The notes under the pieces are model-generated. The model did not search any database and was not told where the DNA came from. It saw only the letters and a program-made list of their open reading frames with translations. 64,000 nt of DNA from Steromphala cineraria (taxonomy: Eukaryota; Mollusca; Gastropoda; Trochida; Trochidae). The position numbers were made by a program, and so were the translations under genes. The DNA is taken from positions 56,380,727 to 56,444,726 of the forward strand of contig OU744732.1 in assembly GCA_916613615.1 (NCBI GenBank), given 5' to 3'. The first letter of the stretch is position 1. Each line of letters opens with the position of its first letter. Below, piece after piece: positions 47,623 to 57,984 of this stretch.

Positions 47623-48440
47623 TTAACTGTCGTAAAGCAAAATTGGTAGAATTCTAACATCAAATATTTGAAATAGAGCGTGTATAGGTAGATCGGAGAA
47701 ATTAGGTATTGATGATCTCAATATGCAGAAAACTTTCCATGCCTGCTCAGCTAAGGTCTTCTGGGTGATATACCATGAGCCTGAACTTGAGAGATGAACC
47801 CCAAGATATTTGGATGTTGGAACAATGTCTATGATCTCATTATTAAGAAAAAACTTTTCGCACTTTTGTAATCTACCATCTTTTCTAAAAACAATTATCT
47901 TACTCTTTGTCACATTTATTTTAAGTTTCCACTGGTCGCAATATCTAGCTAATTTATCTAGTCTCTTTTGTAAACCACAAACCGATAAGTCAAAAAGAAC
48001 AGTATCATCGGCAAAGAGGAGTATAAAGAGTTCAATCACTTCTAAATTTATACACCTTTGGTTATCTGATGCTAGACTTTCCACAATATCATTTACGAAA
48101 AAAGAAAACAGGAAAGGTGATAATTGGCATCCCTGACGGACGCCGTGAGAACAGTTGAAGAATGCTGTGTAACCTTCTTTCAATGAGACACATGATTTAA
48201 CAGAGTCATACATACTCTTAAGCAATCTAAATGTTTTACCTTTAACGTTTCCAAGCCAAAGTTTATAGAACAGACTATTTTGATCGACCGAATCAAATGC
48301 AGCTTATATAAAATAAGAATAAATAGTTTCTGGAGGCAATTTTGAAGTTTCCTTAATAAAATAAGCAATATCAAAGTAACTTGAAACCCTCTTACTTCTA
48401 AAACAATGTCTTGAATGGTTTTGGGAGAAATGAGTTTTAG
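47623..48440 (-). pseudogene. LINE 1 reverse transcriptase fragment
   Basis: Catalyses target-primed reverse transcription in an intact LINE. Reading from about 48410 the frame gives AAFDSVDQ (RT motif A, Asp present), then GVRQGCQLSPFLFSFFVNDI (motif B region), then FADDTVLF with the catalytic FADD box (motif C) and WKLKINVTKSKIIVF (motif D/E region), then SKYLGVHLSSSGSW. The 5' edge has lost the earlier RT motifs. There is a TAA just before AAFDSVDQ at about 48305 and another at 47623-47625 after LPILLYDS, where relatives have an acidic residue in a YGxExWG motif. It is therefore inactive. The plus-strand frame at 47810-48136 is its antisense shadow. Confidence 0.85.
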
Positions 48441-48619
48441 CTCTTGTCACCGACGATATTATTAACGGAACTAAGAGACGAAGATGTAAGGTAACTTAGA
48501 GTGGACTATTAACTTATTTGCAAAATTGTTAGTTTAGCCCCTAGACGAGGAAGCAATGACTGAGGGTTTATGTTACTTTCCACTACAGATGCTCTTTTAA
48601 AAGCTTATGGTGTAACATA

Positions 48620-49750
48620 TTTTTATTCAAGAAAATGAATATGGATGGGCAAACAAGCCGCAATGGCTTATATAAATACCTCTCCATTACAAAATAAAAT
48701 AACAAATATTATTAATAAACATTATATGATACATGAAGGAGAGCAAGCAACCTGCGTATTGAACTAAGTAAGCAAAGTAAATCATTTCTCAAACCTATGC
48801 GAGTTGATAATGAAGGCATGGACAGATTTAAGAATCATAGAAGTTATTAATTTGCTTTGATTGGGAATTCCATTTAAAACAGAATTTAAAGTATAGCTGT
48901 GATTATAGAAACACATTTGATATCTTAGGGTGGAATAGTTTGGACAAATGAAAAAATAGTGTAAGGCTTCTTCATAGGGTTGACCACAGGAGCAGGATGA
49001 ATCAAGCGATATATGCCGTTCAAACATATGTGCATTCAGATCACTGCACCCAAGTCTGAGGCGTGCCTGGAGTTTTGGCAAAAGCGTGTTCCAAAATTAA
49101 GGTCAAATCTTATGTGTTGTTTTTTTGATTGCAGCAAGTTTTTGAAGTTGCCAATAGTTTTAGCACCAAACATGTTCTCAGATAAATTGTTCCATAGTTT
49201 GATTGTATCAGGTAGAAAAGAATTACTGTACAAATTACTGTGGCAGCGTAAATTCTGTATGTTATTACAGTTTCTAAGTCTATAGTCACTCAACTGCGAT
49301 ACTCTTTCTGGTAAAAGATCACATAAATATTCTGGTGCAAAACTGTTTGTCATTTTGTTTAATAATGATAATTTACTTGCTTTTATACTGTCAACTAGGG
49401 GCATGTAGTTTGTTTCTCCGTAGATTAAAGCATGACATGTTCCTCTAACTGCCCCGCAAATAGTCCGTAAATTATCTAAATGTAAATTTTCAAAAAAAAT
49501 TTCTTGTTCTTTAGTGCAATTATCCCAAATGTGCGAACAGTTATCAAACATTGGTAATATATAAGACTTGTACATTTGCTCTAATGGTTTTCTTGATAAT
49601 CTATATTTAAGGCTACGAAGGCAATTTACTAATGGACTAATCTTTTTAACTAATTCAGCAATGTGAGAATTCCATCTACAGTCTGACTGTAATGTAAGTC
49701 CTAAATGCTTGTGTTGATCAACTTCAGTAATATCTAATCCTTGCATTTAA
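48620..49750 (-). mobile_element. LINE remnant 2 (different family, 5'-truncated)
   Basis: A second minus-strand non-LTR element, unrelated in sequence to LINE 1. It starts inside the C-terminal end of the RT (DITEVDQHKHLGLTL) at about 49746 and runs through the post-RT region to a 3' UTR near 48620. Two LINE families inserted head-to-tail within 3 kb mark this as an insertion-tolerant site. Confidence 0.85.
48782..49746 (-). pseudogene. LINE 2 RT C-terminus and CCHC-like tail, frameshifted
   Basis: The first part, 49746 to about 49095, reads HKHLGLTLQSDCRWNSHIAE, later YKSYILPMFDNCSHIWDNCT and LPDTIKLWNNLSENMF. These match the thumb and post-RT region of CR1/Jockey-group-like elements (HLG..L..D..W..HI; Y....P...Y.....W). 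A one-base frameshift near 49090-49100 moves the sense to the second frame: PKLQARLRLGCSDLNAHMFE, then CSCGQPYEEALHYFFICPNY. The C-x-C ... H ... C motif is the C-terminal Zn-knuckle-like region of the same family. The normal final stop is kept at 48782. The catalytic RT motifs are outside the truncated copy. Confidence 0.85.
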
Positions 49751-50050
49751 AGTCTATGTATCGGTCCTTGATTACGTCTACGTCTAAAAGCTTATTTGGT
49801 TAAGTAACCGAGTTTTAATGAACATCCGTGAATGAACAGTCATATATTCAGACTAAATACAGAACCAATCGTTAATTTAAACAATCGACTTGTGTCTAAG
49901 TATAGTTAAAATACAGCAGTCATGTCACTGTATTGTTTCAATTAAACATTATCCTTCAGGAATCAACTGCGACTAGAAGGGGAGTAAAATCAAGTCTGAG
50001 GCAGTCCCTTTGACCTTCTCTTTACTTATGAGCAATATTTTAAATCACAG
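49751..50050. other. Short intergenic sequence
   Basis: No feature supported between LINE 2 and the next MITE. Confidence 0.5.
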
Positions 50051-50325
50051 CAGTCTAAGTAAACCTAGTCTCAATATTATCCGTTTCACTCTTATACTGA
50101 GTCTAGAAAGGCCTATTAGAGGGTCGCGTCAGCCGACGTATCAAATTGACCAATAAGAATTCATTTTATCAAGCCACAATAGTCTGCCTTCGCATATTTA
50201 TCGTGGAGGGTAATAGGTCACAGAAAGGTCGGTTGACGCGACCCTCTCTAGAGGCCTTTCTAGGCCTTTCTAGACTCAGTATAGGAGTGAAACGGATAAT
50301 ATTGAGGCAAGGTTTACTTAGACTG
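50051..50325. mobile_element. MITE with about 85-bp terminal inverted repeats and 9-bp flanking repeat
   Basis: The left arm starts CAGTCTAAGTAAACCTAGTC and continues TCAATATTATCCGTTTCACT, CTGAGTCTAGAAAGGCCT and GAGGGTCGCGTCA. The right arm is its inverse with few changes, ending GGTTTACTTAGACTG. The flanks AAATCACAG (50042-50050) and ATATCACAG (50326-50334) agree at 8 of 9 bases. The TIR sequence differs from the CATTCTCTCC family. The interior is non-coding. Confidence 0.8.
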
Positions 50326-50427
50326 ATATCACAGTTGCCCTGGTATCCGTAGTGTGACTTATTCGTGAATATTGCTATCTTGGGTCTATTTGTTACATAA
50401 ATTTAATGCTTTAGGGCGAAATCGATA

Positions 50428-50706
50428 TCAAGAAGTTTTAGCAATGTTTTCTGTATCTACAGAGGATTCTTGCTCACAGGTATATTCCTGTTCAATATAA
50501 TAGTTCTTTTCTCTTGGACACTTGTAAATCACTCTCTTCCAAAAACAGCGGGTTTGATATCAACATCCCAGGAATATCCGGGGGTGACATTCATCTCCTT
50601 TGCAGTTATTTGTTTCAATTTTTGATTGAAAATCTCTCTCGTTATTCCGTTATGACGTTGTTTCTACTTTCAGCCCAGTGTTGGTAGTGCTAACACCCCA
50701 TGGTAC
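50428..50706 (-). pseudogene. Decayed cysteine-rich coding fragment (unidentified)
   Basis: One minus-strand frame over about 93 codons has only two internal stops (TAA at 50650-50652, TGA at 50560-50562) and otherwise reads like protein: PWGVSTTNTGLKVETTS, then NCKGDECHPRIFLGC, YQTRCFWKRVIYKCPREKN and YYIEQEYTCEQESS. Six cysteines fall within about 45 residues, as in small disulphide-rich extracellular domains. A splice acceptor-like TATTGTTTTTCAG ends at 50731 just upstream. No family recognised. It may belong with the decayed fragments at 51243-52131 on the same strand. Confidence 0.3.
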
Positions 50707-50709
50707 TTG

Positions 50710-51242
50710 TTTTCAGCACTCTTGGATAGCCTGAAAAACAATATAAGTTATCATCTTGTTCTGAAAATGTTTTGTAAACAATGTTAATTTGCGACTTTTA
50801 TTACAATTCAGGGCACAACAATAAAAAGCAGATCCGTGTAAATCGGACAGTTTGTTTATGCTGTAAGGTTAAGATGAAGCCATTATATTCAGTTTAACTG
50901 TGTTGCATGATACGATAAGATAAGAGATAAATTGGATATTGTATCTTATTTAAATGATGAAACCAAACGAACAAATGGAACTCAATAGTATTTCGTATAT
51001 GCAGGCTTAGATTTTAACCCCCACCATAATAACTAAATACAAAAGAATAAATTCAAAAGTTTACAATAGTGTAAATTATACTTAAATTTAATTTATATTC
51101 TGGACAGAAAAACAGTGCAATAAAGAAAAATAGTAGTGTAATAAGTTGATGCAAATTTGTGCGGCCTTAACTATGGAAGAACAGAAGTAAACCACAAGGT
51201 TTAAAATGGAACTCCATTACCGGATATGACTACGAACTTGTT
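50710..51242. other. Intergenic or intronic sequence
   Basis: AT-rich; nothing supported beyond the acceptor-like site at 50731 on the minus strand. Confidence 0.4.
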
Positions 51243-51470
51243 TTATAAATGCATCTTATCTGGTCGATCGGGATAATCAGTATTGTATGATATCGTTATG
51301 GGAAGATGTTTTTGAAAACGTTGTTGCAGTTGTTGCACCATTACAAGCAGTTTTGGTAAGTGTAGAAAACACCTCTCCATTTCATCCAAAATATCTTCAC
51401 TACTTGACATGTATAGTGGTTTGCTATCAGCTCCGTGATAGGGAAATGTGGACTCATCCATTAAAAGGAC
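51243..51470 (-). pseudogene. Decayed coding fragment, downstream part ending in a stop (unidentified)
   Basis: Minus-strand frame immediately beyond the MITE reads MDESTFPYHGADSKPLYMSS, then SEDILDEMERCFLHLPKLLV, MVQQLQQRFQKHLPITISYN and ends DYPDRPDKMHL at a TAA. Across the MITE site the frame joins to QLNHV on the other side, one base out of register with the fragment at 51822-52131. The final portion is predicted helical and Gln-rich (VMVQQLQQRFQ). The overlapping plus-strand frame at 51287-51517 is less protein-like. No family recognised. Confidence 0.35.
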
Positions 51471-51807
51471 TATTCTCTTCTCAAAGAGGAAGATCAAGTC
51501 ATGAAATGTTGGTTTAGAGTCTGTTCCAATAGGTCGTGTTTGTTGGCTAGAATAGGAGATGCCTGATTGGAGGCAATCAAAGTTACATGTAGTTATCCAT
51601 TCAGCCAGGATGTCCTAAAATCATAATTTTGGCCACTAGATCATGGCAACGGCATTGTGATATGAGAGAAGTGTTTTCATTTAAGTCAAATGGATTGTGG
51701 TGCAATTTTGGGGAGACTGCAGGAATGTTGGCTAATTCAGACAGAGGTAGGATCAACATTAAAGAATAAATTTCATGACTTAATCTGCTTCTGTGGATAG
51801 AGAATAA
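51471..51807. mobile_element. MULE-like MITE, copy 4, inserted in a coding relic
   Basis: The left end TATTCTCTTCTCAAAGAGG and AAGATCAAGTCATGAAATG pair with the right end TTTCATGACTTAATCTGCTT, CTGTGGATAGAGAATA. The interior (GGAGATGCCTGATTGGAGGC, AATCAAAGTTA) matches copy 2 in direct orientation. The flanks TAAAAGGAC (51462-51470) and GAAAACGAC (51808-51816) agree at 7 of 9 bases. It separates two minus-strand coding fragments. Confidence 0.75.
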
Positions 51808-51821
51808 GAAAACGACATGGT

Positions 51822-52131
51822 TCAACTGAAACTTATTTGATATGACATGCTGTTATATCCACCGTTGTGGTTGCTTATGATTTCGTATTGCCATAAGTGA
51901 CTGTCTTGATAGGCATTGTGCAAAAAAGTCAGAGTGTCTTGATGATATCCGGCTCCACAGATGAGAGTCAAAAGATTGTTGCTTATGTACTTGTCGTTGG
52001 AATCAGATTGTGAGTCCTGAAGATGTTTGTCGTTGGGTCATACATGTTACAATACGTAGGTCATTTGTGATTTATCTGTTGTTGTCGTATCCAAAAGTTC
52101 AATACAGTCCTCAGATATTCGGATATTGAAT
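51822..52131 (-). pseudogene. Decayed coding fragment, upstream part (unidentified)
   Basis: A pyrimidine-containing tract ending CATTCTCACAG at 52132 is a fair acceptor. The minus-strand frame after it reads FNIRISEDCIELLDTTTTDK, then meets TAA (52047-52049) and TGA (52038-52040). It resumes in the same frame with PNDKHLQDSQSDSNDKYISN, NLLTLICGAGYHQDTLTFLH and NAYQDSHLWQYEIIS before ending at a TGA (51822). Composition and length of the open parts exceed chance expectation for this AT-rich DNA. The stops argue for a pseudogene. Family not recognised. Confidence 0.35.
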
Positions 52132-52134
52132 CTG

Positions 52135-53503
52135 TGAGAATGTTCTTAAATATGAAAACAAGAAGTCTCCCAAAAAGTTGATATTATTTTCAAGTTGCAC
52201 ACCTTTACAGTAATGAAACGTTCAACTTGCAAATTTCAAACATTAATAGTTTTACGTAGTTATCAAATTTATGATTTCAAAGCATTTCTATTACAGATGC
52301 CTATTGATATACTGTTAACGTTATAGTACTGTGAAGGCGTTTTTTGTCAATAATTAATTTTTATTAAACAATTTCATGACAGAACGAGTTTCATTAAGAT
52401 GCTTTATATGCATGATTTTCTTTCAAAAGGTGTTTATTTCCATCAGCAATTAGGATTTTTCAAAATATCAAATTACCTTTTTTCTATCAAATTTCTATGA
52501 TTACTTGTTTGCTCTTTATAAAGTCTACTTAATCAAAGTAAATCATGACCTCCAGATGTTGAAGTATTTTAAGAGGTCAAATTATTAACATATGATTACA
52601 AAAGTCCATGACATATCAGTGACAGGGAAGAGAAAGTTAATGCCTATACCTTTCATGTTGTCCTTTGTCGTTCTAATGTTCTTTTGTAAGTTAATACATT
52701 ACATGTTTCAAATGACCAAGATTTTGACAGATTATATGATCCGTTTCATTATGAAAATAATCGTTCCCATCACTAATGAAACCTTTGGGCAGTAACATGA
52801 AGAAGTGATGCAGCGTTTTAGATATGATGTAAGTCAATTAATACAACAAGGAAGATATTATATTCCCTAATCCAAGACACATGACTTCCTGGTCAACTGA
52901 TGAATTAACATAACTGACTTTTTATATGATCAGACATTCGAATTAAGTATGATTTATATGTAAAGATAGTGCTGATCATTTGACCTGACATTCCCCTTTT
53001 TAAACAAATAGTATACATTCAAGGCAGCGAAGAACATAGATGTATCCTTGAATCTGATTTTTTTGTTATGTCCTATGTTAAGCTTTTTTTGACTGGTTTT
53101 AAGTTCAGAATTTAGGAATATGTGCATACTTATTAACAGTCTGTAGCATCTTTATATCATTCACCAGTGTCTTTGATTACTGTAAACAGGAATATATTTT
53201 TAAATGGCTGTAATTGTTAGCAAGTAAAATGATAAAAGGTGTTACCAGATTCAAAATTGGCAAAAAGGTAGCTCAGTACTGAATACCGTAGTTTGAAGTC
53301 AACTATTCAACTTTTCGCATTACCTTGTCATTTACCTGTAAAGAATAACAGTTATCTCTTTCGACATTTTAATGAAAATCTAATAGCTTTCAACAAAATG
53401 TGTGTTTTACAGGCAATATTAATGCTGTTTGACACATCTCAATATTTTCAGGTAATTCAATTGTAAAGAGAGGTTATTGTCCTAAAAGCATTTATAACTA
53501 TGG
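52135..53503. other. AT-rich intergenic sequence
   Basis: No supported exon or repeat; any upstream exons of the relic at 51.2-52.1 kb could not be found. Confidence 0.45.
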
Positions 53504-53562
53504 TAGAGTGAGTGAGTTATTGTTTTACGCCACTTGGGCAATATTTCAGCAATTAGCGGTGT
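53504..53562 (+). repeat. Fragment of a gastropod-type dispersed repeat
   Basis: GAGTGAGTGAGTTATTG and TTTTACGCCACTTGGGCAAT, ATTTCAGCAATTAGCGG correspond to a repeat I recall as common in abalone and other gastropod sequences (GTGAGTGAGTTTAGTTTTACG, CAGCAATATTCCAGC). This is the best single clue to the host lineage, from memory only. Confidence 0.5.
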
Positions 53563-55428
53563 GAATATGTTCGAGAAAATAGAAAAAATGTGTTTAATAG
53601 CATTGAGGTTATAAACTCAAGTTGTGTGTGTCATTTTCATAAATGATAAAGAAGAACATGATTAATGTATTATAATTCCTGCTGTTCATCTGAATGTAAT
53701 TTTAACTAAAAGTTTAACATGTATTTTCATCATACAAGTTTCAGATATGCTTCTGAGAATAAACCTTTAAACAATATTAAAGTGAATGTTGATACTGATG
53801 AGGAGATAAGGTAACCTTAGGACTTTCAATTCAAGTAATGACTGCCTGAATATAAAAATGCACACACCACCCAGACACGATATTCCACCTGATTACAACA
53901 CGTTTCATAGGTATTCAGCATGATTATAACTTTCTGAAGTAGTTATATGAAGTCTGATGAAAGTCCCAGTGGCGTTGTTTGTTAAGAGTCTTAGTGTATT
54001 CCTCAGAGGATGTGTTACCAAGAGATTGTTGAATCAACTCGATAAGGAGATACACGCTCTACACGTTGCGACCTTTCTTCAGATAGATTTCCTCGTATGT
54101 ATTCACTATTCGTACTTTTTACAAGGGGAATGTGTTTTCTTGTGATTCGTTTAGGAGACTACGATTCTTGAGACTTTACGTTTTTTGTGGGGGTATTTTG
54201 AATCAAAATGACCGTGGTTGTTATTGAACCCTTCAGAGGTTATTAACTTATTAAAGATTTATTATTTCTATTTTCTGATCCAATTTCACATTAAGCAATT
54301 CAAGTCATTTCATGTTTATTGTCGTTTCATGTCAAGTATATATTTTAACTATTATATATTAATTATTTTTGGATAATCATATATTTTCACAAAAAGTATC
54401 CCTTTTCAATCAGTAATAAATAATGTTTTACAGCTCTCATAAAATTGCTATATTCTCCTCCAGTGCTTTTATGTGTTCCATATTATCTTTCGTAGATCAG
54501 TTTCCTTCTCCTTGTTCACGAATTTTTTAATTATACCATGAATAAGGATCATTATTTTAGCAGTTTTGTGTCACAGTATCTAGTTACTTATTGATAAACA
54601 AAACTTGCCAACATACAACAAAATATGTCAGCTTAGTGTAGTTTTGTGACCAACAGAGGATACAAAGCAATATTAAAAGGTTGAAAGTTGTATCAATTTT
54701 CGAAACAAAAAATCTTTTTTGTCACTGTTGAAAATCAAATACTAATAAATTGGAAACACAAGGAAACCGCTATGCCAATTTGGGAAGTTTTGTCAAGCAA
54801 TCAATCACAAATTCGTTACCCAACAGCATGTAGTGACTTTGTATTGTTTACAGTTGGAAACTGAACATTTGACCCATACTTTCATTATACAAAGATAAAC
54901 AGACTCTGTTTACACACTGTTATGATGGCATACGATATCAAAGACCCAAAGATCAGCTGTTTCATTGTTCAGAGGAGATTAATAACAAAAATGATGTATC
55001 AACAATGTCCACGAATGTCACTTGCATTTATTAACGGGTCGACAAAGGGTGTTGTTCAAGCTTGATAGCTAACATTCACTTTAAGAGCCCTGTTATTGTC
55101 ACTTATTGTGCAATTTCTAACGTCAAACTGTTGCAAAGAACTTCCCAACACTAGATTGTATCCCCAACAAAAAACAATAGTAGGAAATCAATCGACGTGT
55201 ACGTCAACGTCACAGTACGTTTTCAACACTTTCACGACTTGTAATCACATTGTCATAGGGAGCCCAAGCAAGAATTGCAGTAAATGGTAATCACACAGTG
55301 TACTGAATTCAATGTCAACTTGTGGATGTCACTCATATCCATTACTTAAATAATCGTGTTGATTTATTCTTTGTCTATAGACAGGTAAATCGTCACCTCT
55401 TTACCATTGAAATCATAACTATTGTACT
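53563..55428. other. AT-rich intergenic sequence
   Basis: Contains the partial relative of the 43.6-kb repeat at about 54428-54595. Nothing else supported. Confidence 0.5.
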
Positions 55429-55778
55429 TTAAAGGGGCAGTAGCACGCTTTTAGGGGTGATGTAAGGAAATTGCCAATAAAGTGTTCCAGATGAAAGACA
55501 CTGTATTTAAACTGAATGAAGCATTAATAAATCAAATATAAAATGTAACAGTTAGCCATACGATTCCTTTTTCTTACACAAAATGAATTAAAGGTGTTCA
55601 CACAAAAACGGCAGCCAATGGATTGATGTGAATCTTTATAATTTGTTCTCTGGCTATGGATAATTAGTTTGGGTAATTAATTTTTTGACACTTTCAATAT
55701 ACATGTAATATATTCAGCATTAATGTACAATTATCAGTGAAAAATTAAAAATTCTAAACATGCTACTGCTCCTTTAAG
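55429..55778 (-). mobile_element. TTAA-family MITE, copy 6 (full length)
   Basis: Bounded by TTAAAGGGGCAGTAGCACG and CATGCTACTGCTCCTTTAA, TTAA on both sides, about 350 bp. Interior order (GACACTGTATTTAAACTGAA, ATTCCTTTTTCTTACACAAA, GTTCACACAAAAACGGC) is reversed relative to the copy at 43.2 kb. Lies just outside the left boundary of duplication copy B. Confidence 0.85.
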
Positions 55779-56499
55779 GTAAAGCAAACAATTCTTTGAT
55801 AAAATGGCTCATGCAAGTTTTTATGTGTAAAATATATTACACTCTTTACGAAACATATTACACTCTTTGGTAATACATTGGAAAAGTTCACACAGGGTTA
55901 TGGCCGTTGAATTTCCCATTTGAGCAAATCGGTTTAGACTGGGGAGACTCGTGAAATCAATGTCTCTCACAGTGTGTTACTGTCTTTCCTCAACGTGAAA
56001 TGTATCATTCACAATTTATTGAAGTTAGGTTTACATTTAGTATAACTGCCCTCGTTTTCTGATATTTATATCCTAAAATGTAGATGACAATAACGTTGAA
56101 AAGACTTTTTGAAAACATGGTAACAGAATTACAAGAAGGCAAATGCTTATTATGTCCATTATGAAACTAAAATATTGCGCAATGTTAAGTAAAGAATTAG
56201 TTTTTATTATATTTACAACTAGAGCCTTTTTGTGAAAATGTGCTGCTTGTTAATTGTATCGCTTCTTGAAAGATCGGAAAGTGCTATTTGTAATTGTACC
56301 CAAAAAAAATAATCTGTATCTTAACTTTGACTAAAATTGCGAGCAGGTGGCATACAAAGCCATGGGATTGCTGTGATTCAGAGGTTCATGTCAAGGTGTT
56401 ATGGAAACGAATATAATAAATTCTGACAAGGACGCAAAATCGCATGTTATGAAATTTTGTTTACGAGAGGTGTTGCAATGTAATTGACAACGACTATTT

Positions 56500-57085
56500 C
56501 ATAGACAAGATGAAATGCAGATATTTTGCAAAGTATAACGTCTGTTAAATACTATTGTACATCGTTGTCAGTCTGCCACTTCAAAATGATATTTTTTCAA
56601 CATCACCTTCTGTAGATATATCTTCATTTTACATGTTGGTTCCAGTACAAAAATGAATCTTCTACTTCTACTTAAAAATCTTCTGAGCAGACAGTACGCA
56701 AAGTAATTTGAATGCTGTGAATCAGAAGTTCATGTCAACATGTTATGTAAAAAATATAACAAAATCTGACAGTGTTGCAAACCCGTGTGTTATGTAATAT
56801 TTAATTAATTTTTTTGGAAAAAAAAGAACTGACGCATTGTCCTGTTGTACTACAAATGCATCATACATGTAGTTTTAAAAAGGATGAGATCAAAGAAAGA
56901 CACTTGCAAAGTATAAATTTTATTGAACTATTTCTGTACTTTATTGTCAGATTACTTCCCACTTCAACAGAAGTTACAAGTTTTCAATTATCTTTCTTTC
57001 ACAGCTTTTCTCAACATCATTTTCTGTTGATTTATCTTCATTCTACATGTAGGTTTATTCTTTTTCAACATGATTTTGTGGCCCA
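56500..57085 (-). pseudogene. Decayed NED-ST-DVEK modules in copy B
   Basis: Two places correspond to the exon and its relative in copy A. One, about 56520-56690, reads NEDISTEGDVEKISF after an in-frame TAA and soon stops. The other, about 57000-57080, reads NEDKSTENDVEKSCERKII after an in-frame TAG. Neither could encode a complete product. Confidence 0.35.
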
Positions 57086-57984
57086 GGGTTTCAGAACAAG
57101 CTTCATTTTATTAACAAGTCTTAAAAATTTAATGTCCTAGTACAAATACAAATGATGACAGTCCTAAATTGTTTTTTCTTCAAGTTCAGCAATTCATTAA
57201 AAAAATCATTAATATTATCTTAAAGGACTCGCTAGTTTAAAAACATGAATATTGCTATTTTGACTTGAAATAAGAGATTATATTCAAAAAGTAGCACCAT
57301 GTATTTTGTCATCTTTTCTATATTATGTCTTTAAAAAGATACAACAATGACCATACATCATGTGTTTTAACCATCATCCTTTACGAGAGTGCATTGTGAT
57401 ACAACTATCATAAAGAAAGTTTGACATGTGTTTTAAATGAGAGTTTTGCCTTTTTATCAAATGTTTTCGCAACAAGTTTGATAATACGATAAAATTTAAT
57501 TTCGTGGAAAAAAACTGAAGATCATTTGTCAGGTGAACAAAACAAGAGAACCGTTTGAACGTGTTCAAAAATAAATTATGAAGTAGGAAGTAAAATGAGT
57601 CATCATTTCGTATGTTTTGTTTCACAGGTTCACCTATTCGTGTTATATAAAAGATTTTTCATGTTATAAACATAAACAAATATCAACAGTGAAGTGAACG
57701 TTTCTGTGACCTTTTTATTCAACCTTTGTTTAGAAGTGTCTCTTTACAGTTGTGAAAGAAAACGTACAACCGTTTTGAAACAAGACACAGTGAAAAGTAT
57801 GCACAATGTAGACTTGTGGCAAGTTCCCACTAAAAAATCTATTGCAACTATTTAATTATCATGCTTACAAAACTGTTGTGGACAATTATATTCCCTTACT
57901 TGTTGAAGTGTTTAGAGTGAAGTTGGTGAAGTTTTATGCACATACATCTATTAATACGTACCTGATGGTTAGCTTCAAACTTGA

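Larger units (their letters stand above)
46697..48450 (-). mobile_element. LINE remnant 1 (5'-truncated non-LTR retrotransposon)
   Basis: Minus-strand element comprising part of the reverse transcriptase, the post-RT C-terminal region and a short 3' UTR whose distal end is near 46697 (GGGGCCACAGGCCC region). The 5' part (endonuclease and RT fingers) is absent, as is usual for truncated LINE insertions. Its coding parts are given separately below. The post-RT block (Cys-Pro-Leu-Cys ... His-Phe ... Cys-Pro) resembles the C-terminal Zn-knuckle-like region of several LINE clades; I do not assign a clade. Confidence 0.85.

Noticed and set aside
47810..49285. Plus-strand ORFs over the LINE region
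   Set aside because: They are antisense to the LINE reverse transcriptase and post-RT frames.
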